Part shown: piece after piece, positions 35,443 to 43,947 of the stretch
How the letters are laid out: each line of letters opens with the position of its first letter
How positions within the stretch are numbered: the stretch's first letter is position 1
Source of the DNA: Variovorax sp. PBL-H6
GTDB lineage: Bacteria > Pseudomonadota > Gammaproteobacteria > Burkholderiales > Burkholderiaceae_C
Assembly (NCBI RefSeq): GCF_901827155.1
Contig: NZ_LR594660.1
Coordinates: 496,001 to 560,000 of the forward strand
Reading direction: 5' to 3'
DNA length: 64,000 bases
Program-made: the position numbers and the translations under genes
Notes under the pieces: generated by a model
The model's input: only the letters and a program-made list of their open reading frames with translations
What the model was told of the DNA's origin: nothing
Databases searched by the model: none

Positions 35443-36207
35443 TCATGTTGTTTCGGTAAGCGTGGGCACAGCCGCGGGAGCCAGGGCGCCTTCGTCCAGT
35501 AAGCGGCGGCCCAGCGCGATGACGGCGTCGGGAGACAGAGGCTGGCTGGCTTCCTGTTCTACGTGCGCCCACTGCTCGTCGTCGAACAGCGCGCGGTGGT
35601 AGGCCATGAACTTGTCTTTCAGGAACTGACGGTCCACCTCGGGGTGCCCCTGGATGCCCAAGATGCGGCCCTGCACCAAGAACACCTCGTGGGGGATGGT
35701 CTGCGACGACGCCAGCAGGACGCTGCCCGGCGGCAGTGCCGCCACGCATTCGCCGTGGCTTTTCACCAGCACGCTGGGCGCTTGCGCCAGCGCCGCGCCC
35801 AGCAGCTCAACGGCGACGGGGTCCCAGCGCAGGGCATCGACCCCCAGCTTGAAGCGCCCTGACGGGTTCCTGGCAACCCGTCCACCTAGGGCCGCCGCGA
35901 TGGCCTGCGAGCCAAAGCACAGCCCGATCAGGGGTGAGCCTGCCTCGTCGCTAACGCGGCGAATCAGCGCCAGCAGGTTGCTCACCAGGAGCGAATCGGC
36001 ATCGTCCACTACCGACATTGGGCTGCCGCTGATGACGTAGCCGTCGTAGCCCATCGCCCGCTCCAGGAAGCCGTCGCGCGCGGGTTCCAGCACGTCCCAC
36101 TGCCCGCCCGCGCGACCGAAAGTGGCGATCATTTTTTCCTGCAAGATCTCGTCTCCGGGTACTTCAGTGCACCAGAGCACGGCATATTTCTTCTTCACGG
36201 TGTCCAT
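35443..36207 (-). CDS. tdnT: Class I glutamine amidotransferase-like protein of the aniline operon
   Basis: 254-residue protein of the GATase1 fold. The nucleophile Cys is in LIGLCFGSQAIAAALGG and the His/Glu pair is in GIQGHPEVD. In aniline clusters TdnT accompanies TdnQ; it was proposed to act on the gamma-glutamyl amide or to limit toxic gamma-glutamylanilide. The ATG at 36207 follows AGGTAACG and is 19 bp behind tdnQ. The longer open frame to 36576 runs antisense-free inside tdnQ and is not used. Its 3' half is the source of the chimera at 32822. Confidence 0.9.
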   Translation of the reverse strand: MDTVKKKYAVLWCTEVPGDEILQEKMIATFGRAGGQWDVLEPARDGFLERAMGYDGYVISGSPMSVVDDADSLLVSNLLALIRRVSDEAGSPLIGLCFGSQAIAAALGGRVARNPSGRFKLGVDALRWDPVAVELLGAALAQAPSVLVKSHGECVAALPPGSVLLASSQTIPHEVFLVQGRILGIQGHPEVDRQFLKDKFMAYHRALFDDEQWAHVEQEASQPLSPDAVIALGRRLLDEGALAPAAVPTLTETT

Positions 36208-36226
36208 GAGCGTTACCTGGTTCAGT

Positions 36227-37732
36227 TCAGAACAGTTCGAAGTACTCGCGATGCTCCCAGTCGGTGACGGGGTCGCCCGCCATGTCCACGTCGGCGCCTT
36301 CGGCGGCCACGAAGCGCGCCCATTCGCTGCGCCGCAGGTGCAGCCAGTAGTGGATGAACTCTTCGCCGAAGGCTTCGCGGAAGAAGCTGGAGCCCTCCAG
36401 CACGTCCAGCGCCTCGGCCAGGTTGCGCGGCAGGATCGGAACGTCGGCGGCATAGGGCGTTTCCTGCAGAGGGCCGGGATCGAGTTGGCGACGAATGCCA
36501 TCGATCCCCGAGAAGAGCTGCGAGGCCAGATACAGGTAGGGGTTGGCCGCCGGCTCGCCGACCCGGTTTTCCACACGGCTGGCTGAGTCTTCTGGGGCGG
36601 CGATCACGCGCGCCATGGCGGCGCGGTTGTCCTCGGCCCAGGTCACCCGATCCGGGGCCAGAGAGAACGGGCGTCGGCGTCGGTAGCCGTTAACCGTGGG
36701 GGTGGTGAAGCTGGAGGCCGCACAGGCATGTTTGAGCAGGCCACCGACATAGGCCCGGCCCAGCGCCGACAGCGGCTCGCCCGTCTGCGGAACGAAGGCA
36801 TTGACGCCGGAGTCGCGCGCCGCCAGCGACTGGTGCAGATGCCAGCCCGAGGCACAGAAACCCTCAATCTTGGGTTTGCACATGAAACTGGCAAGGTAAC
36901 CGCGCCGCCGACAGATTTGCTTGACTGCGTTGCGGAACAACACCATGGTGTCGGCCATGTCCAGGCCGGACATGACGTCGAAGGTGGTCTCCATCTGGCT
37001 GGGCCCCCATTCATCCTCGATGCTGCGCAACGGCATGCCCAGCGTCAGCAGGTGCTGGCGCACCTCGGCCATGATGGGTTCGACCTCGTCCAAGTGATTT
37101 TCGAGCAGATAGGAGTAGCCCTTGGCGACCGGCATCACCTTGGGCGGTGCCGCCGGTGTGCCGGGGCCACCCAGCGTCTCGGGCTCCAGGCAGGGGTCGA
37201 CGATGCGCGTCAAGTACCACTCCACCTCCAGGCCACCATGGAAGTCATAGCCCAGATCCGCCAACTGCCCCAGCGCTTTCTTCAACAGGGCACGCGGGCT
37301 CAGCGGGAAGGGCCGACCGCTACGCATGTACAGATCGGCCAGCATCCAGCCCGTGCGATCAGCCCAGGGCAGCACGCGGAAGGTGGTGGGGTCGGGCACC
37401 ATCACCACGTTAGGGCTGCCCGCCAACTCCGGGTTGCCAAGCCCGCCATCCGAGGAAAAGGGATTGAACACGAAGGCGCTGGCCGTGTCGAAGAAAAAGG
37501 GCGCCATGGTGATTTCCGAGCCGCTGCCGAATGCGGAGCGCAAGGCTGCCACCGACAGCATTTTCCCGCGCAGCAGACCATATTGATCCGGCCATGAGAG
37601 GCGAATCATCTGAATGCCGTCCTGCTCGATTTTCTTCAGCACTTCAACGGCCGCCGCCTTCTGGGCGTCGGACCACAAGCCGTGCCGATCAATGAATTTC
37701 TGGCTCATTTTTGTCTTCGGGTTTTCCGGCAT
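36227..37732 (-). CDS. tdnQ: Gamma-glutamylanilide synthase (glutamine synthetase-like)
   Basis: ATP-dependent ligase that joins aniline to glutamate as the first step of aniline use. It has 501 residues from the ATG at 37732; an ATG eight codons later (37708) is equally possible. Glutamine synthetase features are the N-terminal beta-grasp (IRLSWPDQYGLLRGKMLSVA), a metal-binding Glu in GGLEVEWYL, the ASGWHLHQSL motif and the phosphate loop NGYRRRRPFSLAPDRVTWAE. It is the first gene of the operon, as in tdnQ, tadQ and dcaQ clusters. Confidence 0.92.
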   Translation of the reverse strand: MPENPKTKMSQKFIDRHGLWSDAQKAAAVEVLKKIEQDGIQMIRLSWPDQYGLLRGKMLSVAALRSAFGSGSEITMAPFFFDTASAFVFNPFSSDGGLGNPELAGSPNVVMVPDPTTFRVLPWADRTGWMLADLYMRSGRPFPLSPRALLKKALGQLADLGYDFHGGLEVEWYLTRIVDPCLEPETLGGPGTPAAPPKVMPVAKGYSYLLENHLDEVEPIMAEVRQHLLTLGMPLRSIEDEWGPSQMETTFDVMSGLDMADTMVLFRNAVKQICRRRGYLASFMCKPKIEGFCASGWHLHQSLAARDSGVNAFVPQTGEPLSALGRAYVGGLLKHACAASSFTTPTVNGYRRRRPFSLAPDRVTWAEDNRAAMARVIAAPEDSASRVENRVGEPAANPYLYLASQLFSGIDGIRRQLDPGPLQETPYAADVPILPRNLAEALDVLEGSSFFREAFGEEFIHYWLHLRRSEWARFVAAEGADVDMAGDPVTDWEHREYFELF

Positions 37733-38037
37733 AGATGCCGGTTGTTTAGAATTAACGAATTACCCAACCATCTGCCACCAGATCAGTTCAGCACGCATTA
37801 AATTTGCCAATTGATCTTTGTCGCAGATTAATATTATGTTGATTTCCTGAGAACCTGAAAGGAAAACATGCGAAACCTATTCGCAAAAATGCGAGTGATG
37901 CAATGGTTTTTTCAACCACCCCCCGCCACTTCGAGCCCTACGGCAACGCTAGGAGCCACGCGGCAGGCTAGGAGCGTGGGCGGCAGAAGCAGGGAATCCC
38001 CTGATGACCTGCGCACATGAGTGAGCGTTCAAGCTGC
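37733..38037 (-). promoter_or_regulatory. Control region upstream of tdnQ
   Basis: 305 bp without a gene, more AT-rich than its surroundings. On the minus strand TTGGCAAATTTAATGCG (37810-37794) has the GG-N10-GC spacing of a sigma-54 promoter, 62 bp before the tdnQ start. CATAATATTAAT (about 37841-37830) could instead hold a sigma-70 -10 box. A small palindrome TCGCA-AAAA-TGCGA lies at 37881-37894 and may bind TdnR. Which promoter is used cannot be told by eye. Confidence 0.45.
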
Positions 38038-38160
38038 ATGGCCATAAGTTACCGCCCCTACGAACCGCAACAAGAGATGCTGCTGTCCGCATCGCTGCAG
38101 GACTGGCTGCCTGCGGGGCACCTGGCCTACTTCATCAGCGACACGGTCGATGCGCTGTAA
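38038..38160 (+). pseudogene. IS1182/IS5-type transposase, first 40 codons only
   Basis: The ATG at 38038 opens MAISYRPYEPQQEMLLSASL and then LQDWLPAGHLAYFISDTVDA, which matches the start of transposases with a DUF772 N-terminal domain. The frame is closed by TAA inside the IS66-type end at 38157. No other part of that element is present downstream, so a larger rearrangement removed it. Confidence 0.7.
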
Positions 38161-38243
38161 GCGTTCCGCGAACCCATCTTTCATCTCACCGTTGAAGCTG
38201 CGAACCTCGGGTCTTCGCAATCAACGAACGAGACGAGGTGGAC

Positions 38244-38585
38244 ATGGATCGACAGCAGATGGAACGGTGCCTGGAGCAAGTGGCGGCGTATCGTGCCTCT
38301 GGCCAGAAGGCGCAGGTATGGGCCGAGGCCAACGGGGTGCCAGCGGGAACGCTGCAAAGCTGGTGCGCACATGCGCGGCGCTGGCAGGCGCGGCTCGACG
38401 GCGTCAGCCCTGAGCCCTCGCCAGCCGCCAGGCCGAGCGGCTTCGTGGCCGCCCGCGTGGCGCCTGGTGCCGCATCGACATCGGTGCGCGTCGAATTGAA
38501 CGTGGGAGGCACCCGGCTCGATCTGCATTGGCCGCTGGCGCACACGCGTGAACTCGCTTCGCTGCTGCGGGAGTTCGGCCGATGA
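38244..38585 (+). CDS. tnpA: IS66-family TnpA (OrfA)
   Basis: 113-residue protein with an N-terminal helix-turn-helix-like part (MERCLEQVAAYRASGQKAQV, EANGVPAGTLQSWCAHAR) and the C-terminal IS66 OrfA pattern ending LHWPLAHTRELASLLREFG. GAGG is upstream. A GTG two codons earlier is possible. Its stop overlaps the tnpB start (ATGA). Confidence 0.85.
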   Translation: MDRQQMERCLEQVAAYRASGQKAQVWAEANGVPAGTLQSWCAHARRWQARLDGVSPEPSPAARPSGFVAARVAPGAASTSVRVELNVGGTRLDLHWPLAHTRELASLLREFGR

Positions 38586-38923
38586 TTCGCATCGACGTCA
38601 TCTGGCTGGCGCTTGGCGCGGCCGACCTGCGCGGGGGCATCGACACGCTGTTGGCCCAAGTGGTGCGCGGCTTCGCGCTGGGCGCGCAAGCCCACCACGC
38701 CTACGTGTTTGCCAACCGCCGCGCCGACCGGCTCAAGGTGCTGGTCTACGACGGCGCGGGCATGTGGCTGTGCACCCGGCGGCTGCAAGCGGGCAGCTTC
38801 GCCTGGCCGCGCCAGGACACGGGGTCACTTCAACTCACGCGCGAGCAGTTCGACTGGCTCGTCGCGGGCCTGCCGTGGCAGCGCCTGGGCAGCGCGCAGC
38901 CGCAGTCGATCACGGTGGTCTGA
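38582..38923 (+). CDS. tnpB: IS66-family accessory protein TnpB
   Basis: 113-residue IS66 Orf2 protein. It has DLRGGIDTLLAQVVRGFALG, then RADRLKVLVYDGAGMWLCTRRLQAGSF and the end WQRLGSAQPQS, the core of PF05717. It is required for IS66 transposition but its exact role is unknown. It is coupled to tnpA. Confidence 0.92.
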   Translation: MIRIDVIWLALGAADLRGGIDTLLAQVVRGFALGAQAHHAYVFANRRADRLKVLVYDGAGMWLCTRRLQAGSFAWPRQDTGSLQLTREQFDWLVAGLPWQRLGSAQPQSITVV

Positions 38924-39002
38924 ATGCGCTCGATTCGAGGTCGGGATTTGCGCGTTTGTCTATTGGAGAAAGTCATGCCTCGCGCGCACGCGCGCGCGAG
39001 GC

Positions 39003-40586
39003 ATGATGGCGGCCATGCTCGAAGGCCCGGACACCCACACGATCGATGCGCCGGGCGCACTGGATTCGATGCAGGAGCTGCGCGATGTGATCGGGCGCAT
39101 GCAAGGCGAGCTGAAGTTCAAGCAAACCAGGATCGAGGCGCTGAACTTCGAGATCGCGCGGCTGAAGCGCTGGCGCTTCGGCTCCTCCAGCGAGAGCCTG
39201 GAGACGAGCACGCAGGCGGTGCTGTTCGATCAGATCCTGGCCGACACGGCGCTGGAAGACCGCGCCGCCCAGCAAGACCAGAAGCCACCGGTAGCGCCAC
39301 CCCGGGCCAAAGGCCAGGCGGTGCGCCAGGCGCTGCCGGCGAGCCTGCCGCGCATCGATCACCATCACGAGATCGAGCAGACCCACTGCGAGTGCGGCCA
39401 GCCCTTCAAGCGCATCGGCCAAGAAGTCAGCGAGCAGCTCGATTGCGTGCCGGCCCAATTCTTCGTGCTGCGCCATATCCGCGGCAAGTACGCCTGCACG
39501 TGCTGCCAGACGATCCAGGCCGCGCCGATGCCCGCGCAGATCATCGACAAAGGCATCCCCGCGCCGGGCCTGCTCGCGCAGGTGGTGGTGGCCAAGCACG
39601 ACGATCACTTGCCGCTGTACCGGCAGGAAGAGATCTACGCGCGCTCTGGCGTGCACATCCCGCGCTCGAGCATGGCCCAGTGGATCGGCATCTGCGGGGT
39701 GCGTCTGGCACCGCTGGCCGATGCACTGAAGGGCTTCATCCTCAGCCACGGTGTGATCCACGCCGACGAGACGCCGGTGTCGCTGCTGGCGCCGGGGCGC
39801 GGCAAGACCAAACGGGCCTACGTCTGGGTCTACCGCACGACCAACTTCGTGGCCCAGCGCGCGGTGCTGTTCGACTTCACCGCCAGCCGCGCCGGCGAAC
39901 ATCCGCGGCGCGTGCTGCGAGGCTTCGGCGGCACGCTGGTCAGCGACGATTACAGCGGCTATTTTGGGCTTCAGGCGCAAGGCGTCAGCGCCGCACTATG
40001 CTGGGCCCACGCGCGGCGCAAGCTGTTCGAGGCGCACGAGTTCAACGCCAGCCAGATCGCCGGCCAGGCGGTGGCGCTGATCGCAAAGCTGTACGAGGTC
40101 GAGCGCGAGGCGCGCGAACTCGAACCCCAGGCACGGTGGCTGCTGCGCCAGCAACGCTCCAGGCCCATCGTCCAGGCCCTGCACCTCTGGCTGACCGGGC
40201 AGCGCCAGAAGCTGGCCAATGCCGACGTGACGGCCAAGGCGATCGATTATTCGCTGAGCAATTGGCGCGCGCTCACGCGCTACCTGGACGACGGCGACGT
40301 CCCAATCGACAACAACGCGGCGGAGAACGCGGTGCGCCCGCTGTGCGTTGGCCGCAAGAATTGGCTTTTTGTAGGCTCGCAGCAGGCCGGCGAGCGCGCT
40401 GGCGTGGTCATGAGCCTGATCGAGTCGGCCAAACTAAACGGGCACGATCCCTGGGCCTACCTCAAGGACGTCTTCGAGCGTCTGCCCACGCTCAAGCAGC
40501 GCGACCTCGCGCAGCTGCTGCCGCACAACTGGCGGCCTGCCACCGACATCGCCGTGCCAAACGCGGCGCTCGCCGCCGCCGCGTAG
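39003..40586 (+). CDS. tnpC: IS66-family transposase TnpC
   Basis: DDE transposase of 527 residues. Parts in order are a coiled-coil N-terminus (LRDVIGRMQGELKFKQTRIE), a zinc-binding domain (THCECGQPF ... YACTCCQTIQ), the catalytic domain (VIHADETPVSLLAPGRGK; TLVSDDYSGYFGL; CWAHARRKLFEAHEFNASQ) and the IS66 C-terminal domain (NNAAENAVRPLCVGRKNWLF). The catalytic Glu is in the NNAAE motif. The start at 39003 is directly behind a GC-rich hairpin, and the nearest good ribosome site lies upstream of that hairpin. Confidence 0.92.
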   Translation: MMAAMLEGPDTHTIDAPGALDSMQELRDVIGRMQGELKFKQTRIEALNFEIARLKRWRFGSSSESLETSTQAVLFDQILADTALEDRAAQQDQKPPVAPPRAKGQAVRQALPASLPRIDHHHEIEQTHCECGQPFKRIGQEVSEQLDCVPAQFFVLRHIRGKYACTCCQTIQAAPMPAQIIDKGIPAPGLLAQVVVAKHDDHLPLYRQEEIYARSGVHIPRSSMAQWIGICGVRLAPLADALKGFILSHGVIHADETPVSLLAPGRGKTKRAYVWVYRTTNFVAQRAVLFDFTASRAGEHPRRVLRGFGGTLVSDDYSGYFGLQAQGVSAALCWAHARRKLFEAHEFNASQIAGQAVALIAKLYEVEREARELEPQARWLLRQQRSRPIVQALHLWLTGQRQKLANADVTAKAIDYSLSNWRALTRYLDDGDVPIDNNAAENAVRPLCVGRKNWLFVGSQQAGERAGVVMSLIESAKLNGHDPWAYLKDVFERLPTLKQRDLAQLLPHNWRPATDIAVPNAALAAAA

Positions 40587-40645
40587 AACCATCCTTCAAC
40601 ACGCCGTCATCGACGGCGCAAGGGTGTCGTTCGCGGAACGCTTAC

Positions 40646-40747
40646 GGTGTGCCGGCGGCGCCGGCGCAGTTGCTGCCGGTGCGAATCGAGCCGAACCTGG
40701 CGACCGTGCCGCAGCGCGAAGGCGGCCTGATTGAAGTGCAGATCCAC
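40646..40747 (+). pseudogene. Fragment resembling the C-terminus of an IS66 TnpA
   Basis: A 34-codon open stretch between two element ends reads GVPAAPAQLLPVRIEPNLAT and then VPQREGGLIEVQIHG. The pattern LLPVR...IEV resembles IS66 OrfA C-termini, so it may be debris of an older IS66 element. It is cut on both sides. The identification is tentative. Confidence 0.4.
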
Positions 40748-43700
40748 GGGGTCGATTTGTTTTCGTTGTCAAAAGTGACGGTAGGAGATCGAGCACTGGC
40801 GTAGGGGTGGCCTGCCAAGCCATTGATTTCATTGGGTTTCCTGTTGATTTTTTTGATCGCCGTTTGAGGGCGCAAAAGCGTGCTCGGTTTCAACCGCCGG
40901 TCCCGGTTTTCGGCGTGGTCTGTGACGGCAGGATTTCACTGGCATAACGCTCCACTGGAAAGCGGAATACGCCCCTCAAATTGATACCTTGCAGCCGCGT
41001 CGGCGCAATTTTCCCCGTGAGCTCCGCCGGGATGACCTGACGCCGGTTGGCCCAGCGGTCCAGAACGGCCTGCATCTGGGTTGTGTTCCAGGCCATGATG
41101 ATGTTGGCCAACAGACTCAAGGCGTCAGCCACCGCCTGCATTTCCTCGGCCCGCTTGGCCTGAGCCGGGCTCACTCTGCCGGTATAAATCGCCCGCTTCA
41201 AGGCATTGACCGCCTCACCCCGGTTGAGTACCCGACGCAGCTCATTCCTGAAGGCGTCTTTGACAAAGTAGTCGGCCAGGAACGCAGTTCGCAGCAAGCG
41301 CCCCAACTGAACACCCGCTTCGTAGATGGGGTCTCCCCGCGCCGCCGATCCAAATCTGGCCAGCGCTGCAACTGCGCTGGCGTTGCCGCTCATCACCGAG
41401 GCTGCCAAATGGACCAAGGTGTCCCAGTGCTTCTCAATCAAAGCGGTATCGACGGTAGCCTCGCAAACTGCTGCGATCTCCGGTGGAATGATCGTGCCAC
41501 GCGGCACGTACAGATGACGCTGCTTCAATTCCTTCAGTCGTGGGCATAGATCGAACCCCAGTAGCCGGGCCAACGCCATGGCAAAGTCGGTGTAGCCGTG
41601 GGTGTCCACCGCCAACTGGCTGGTCTCGATGGATTCTTGGCGCACGACACCCTCAATGGCGACCCCTGCCTGGCGCTCATTGAGCACAAAAGGCTGCGCG
41701 TAGAAGATCCCCCATCGGTCACGCACATGGGAGTAGATGCCAATCGAGGACGTGTTGCGTCTTGGATCCTGTCGGGCCTGCCACACCCGTTGGGTGGTTT
41801 CCATGCTCATCATGTCGGACGACGCCAGGTCCGTGCGACCCCATGTCGCTGCAATGGGGTGCCGTTGCATGAACTCCAGCACCGCGTGGCAGGCTTGACT
41901 CAAGCGACGCTCGTCCCCGGCCCAACGCATGGCCTGACGGATGCTGGTGGCAGACAACTGCGGAATCATACGGGCGCATTCGGCCGCCGTCAGACTGGTG
42001 CCGTGGGCCATGATGCCGGCGTAGACCATCAGCAGCTCTTCTGTCGAACGTGGCTCGCGGCCAAGCATGATCCAGCTGAAACGTACCTGAGCGTCAACGG
42101 CCAGGATCACTTCTGGGAGTTGCACCTCACCGATCCTCAGGTCAAGTTTGGCCCTCAACTTAATCACCTCTGGATCTTCATCCTCTGCCGGCAATACTGA
42201 AAGGTGGAGTTCTTCGTCCACGCGCAGCACACCGCTGCGCGCGGCGACGGCCACTGCCTCCACGCCGGCGCGTACCTTGGCCAGCAACGGCTTCAAAAGT
42301 GTGGATGCATTGGCTGGCAGTGACAGTCGGGCATAGTGCCGTTTGGCTTCTTCCTGCCAGCGCGCATCAGTGAAGAACAGGCGTGCGCGGCCACGAAAGC
42401 TCAGGCTGTGCTCAATCCACACCGAACCGTTGCGCACGGCACGTCGCAATGAAAACAGGGTGGCCACCTCCAAGGCCCGAAACGCGCGCTCCCGGTCGGC
42501 ACCCGCAATCGCGCCGCTCCAGACCGAACCCAAGCGAGGGGCGCTGACATCAGCAGGTAGTTCGCGAAGTTTGCCCGCGTACAGTTTCGTCAATTGGGCC
42601 AAGGCTGTGGTCACCGGGTGCTCGCTATTGGCCTGCCAGGGCAGCTTGGTGATTTCGGCCAGCAAAGAGCGCACGGGACGTATGGCGTCAAACAAACGCT
42701 CACGCACCACCGAGGCCCGGCTGGGTGGTTTGCCTTGCTGGCTGGCACTGAGCAGGGCAACAATTCGAGCCCGCAACTCCGCGTCTTGAAGTTCACCCTG
42801 GGCGACCAAACCAGCCAGCTCTGCCAGCAATGTCTTGTACAGGTCAGCCCAATTGACCGTCTCCGTGACACCTGCTGCGACCGTGCGCCAAAGATCGGCA
42901 ACGCGCCGCTGAACCATCAAGATAGCTTGGTCTGTGCTGGTAAACAGGCAGTGCCGTAAAAAGCAGCCAACCTCCACTGTGCGAGCGGGTTCTTTGATCC
43001 TGGCCCCCACCGAGGGAGGCCTTGAAGCCAGGCGGCGTGCATAGCGCCGCACAATGAGACCGGACAGGTCGTCCAGGTGTTTGTGGACATTCAGGGCGTA
43101 CAGCAGTTCGATTCGCTCGAACACCTCGCCAATTTGTTTGGTTGAGTGTTTGGCCGGTGCCGACCACAACCAGCTCTGCTGGGTTTGCCCATCCGGGCGC
43201 AATGCGGCCATGGCATCCCGCCAGCGCACCAGTTGTTCGGGCAGCACAGATGCCGCAATCGTTTTGGCTGTTTCTTCTTCGAGTTGTCCCAGCGCCGCTG
43301 TGACCAGGACACGGATGTCACGGTCGCGCAGGATCAGGATCTTGCTTTGATACAACCAGCGCCGAGCGAATACGAGCAATTGATCCCGATCGGCGCAGCG
43401 GGCCACCTCATCGCGCAGGGTGCGTACCAGGGCGCGACGTTGGTGCTCCGTCATCCAATGAAACCCCAGGACATCACAGGCCAGTTGTTGATGGTCAAAG
43501 AGGGTTCGACCGCGAACATACAGGGCTCGCAGGGATGCCAGTTCAACAGCAGTGATGCCGATTTCGTCACCCAGATGGCGCCACAGGGTTGTCGGAACGA
43601 TGCGCACCGAATTCAGCAGGCGCCCGCTCAAGCGCAAGAAACCTATGTGCAGTGCCAGACCCAGCTTGTGGGCGTTGCTTCGGCGGGCGTTGATGAGCTC

Positions 43701-43947
43701 GCGCTCAGTACGGCTGTACGTGAAAAACGACTGAAGCTCGAAGGTGCTGATTTCCCTTGGCAGCTCTCGCAGGCCAAGGTAGGTTGTGTGCCAGCTTTGC
43801 ATCTTGTGTCTCCGGTGATTGGGGCAGACACAATACGCCTGAAAAAGTGAACAGGAAAACCAATGAAATCAAGGGCTTATCAGACCACCCCTACGCCAGT
43901 GCTCGATCTCCTACCGTCACTTTTGACAACGAAAACAAATCGACCCC
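40748..43947 (-). mobile_element. IS1071-like Tn3-family element, 3.2 kb, complete
   Basis: Both ends start GGGGTCGATTTGTTTTCGTT and stay highly similar for about 100 bp, a long terminal repeat like that of IS1071. Total length 3,200 bp equals the IS1071 size, and it has a transposase gene only. The protein is clearly diverged from the IS1071 transposases in this window. No 5-bp target duplication flanks it (TCCAC left, CTTGC right). Confidence 0.88.
40890..43802 (-). CDS. tnpA: Transposase of the IS1071-like element
   Basis: 970-residue Tn3-family transposase that begins MQSWHTTYLGLRELPREIST and ends near RGVFRFPVERYASEILPSQ, so it shows the full length that the IS1071 copy at 7672 has lost. 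It shares long blocks with that copy (for example [28 protein letters not shown]) with many scattered substitutions. The DDE core ([20 protein letters not shown]) is present and there is no resolvase gene. Nothing interrupts it. Confidence 0.92.
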   Translation of the reverse strand: MQSWHTTYLGLRELPREISTFELQSFFTYSRTERELINARRSNAHKLGLALHIGFLRLSGRLLNSVRIVPTTLWRHLGDEIGITAVELASLRALYVRGRTLFDHQQLACDVLGFHWMTEHQRRALVRTLRDEVARCADRDQLLVFARRWLYQSKILILRDRDIRVLVTAALGQLEEETAKTIAASVLPEQLVRWRDAMAALRPDGQTQQSWLWSAPAKHSTKQIGEVFERIELLYALNVHKHLDDLSGLIVRRYARRLASRPPSVGARIKEPARTVEVGCFLRHCLFTSTDQAILMVQRRVADLWRTVAAGVTETVNWADLYKTLLAELAGLVAQGELQDAELRARIVALLSASQQGKPPSRASVVRERLFDAIRPVRSLLAEITKLPWQANSEHPVTTALAQLTKLYAGKLRELPADVSAPRLGSVWSGAIAGADRERAFRALEVATLFSLRRAVRNGSVWIEHSLSFRGRARLFFTDARWQEEAKRHYARLSLPANASTLLKPLLAKVRAGVEAVAVAARSGVLRVDEELHLSVLPAEDEDPEVIKLRAKLDLRIGEVQLPEVILAVDAQVRFSWIMLGREPRSTEELLMVYAGIMAHGTSLTAAECARMIPQLSATSIRQAMRWAGDERRLSQACHAVLEFMQRHPIAATWGRTDLASSDMMSMETTQRVWQARQDPRRNTSSIGIYSHVRDRWGIFYAQPFVLNERQAGVAIEGVVRQESIETSQLAVDTHGYTDFAMALARLLGFDLCPRLKELKQRHLYVPRGTIIPPEIAAVCEATVDTALIEKHWDTLVHLAASVMSGNASAVAALARFGSAARGDPIYEAGVQLGRLLRTAFLADYFVKDAFRNELRRVLNRGEAVNALKRAIYTGRVSPAQAKRAEEMQAVADALSLLANIIMAWNTTQMQAVLDRWANRRQVIPAELTGKIAPTRLQGINLRGVFRFPVERYASEILPSQTTPKTGTGG

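Larger units (their letters stand above)
33178..35804. repeat. Tandem direct repeat, unit 2 (2,621-bp period)
   Basis: Second unit of the duplication. I found four base differences from unit 1: 31518/34139, the adjacent pair 31963-31964/34584-34585, and 33142/35763. So few changes mean that the duplication is recent or is homogenised by recombination. Confidence 0.95.
38157..40645 (+). mobile_element. IS66-family element, complete (about 2.49 kb)
   Basis: The ends GTAAGCGTTCCGCGAAC (38157) and GTTCGCGGAACGCTTAC (to 40645) are exact inverted repeats of 17 bp and have the GTAA start of IS66 elements. It carries the three expected genes tnpA, tnpB and tnpC. The 8 bases on each side (GATGCGCT, GGTGTGCC) differ, so the typical 8-bp duplication is absent. 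Confidence 0.92.

Noticed and set aside
31245..35602. Two 578-codon open frames on the plus strand (31245-32981 and 33866-35602)
   Set aside because: They are antisense to tdnA1/tdnA2, arise from GC-rich third positions, repeat with the duplication and show no protein family.
38924..40804. 626-codon open frame overlapping IS66 tnpC in another frame
   Set aside because: Arg/Ala-rich composition typical of a wrong frame; tnpC in the correct frame has all domains.
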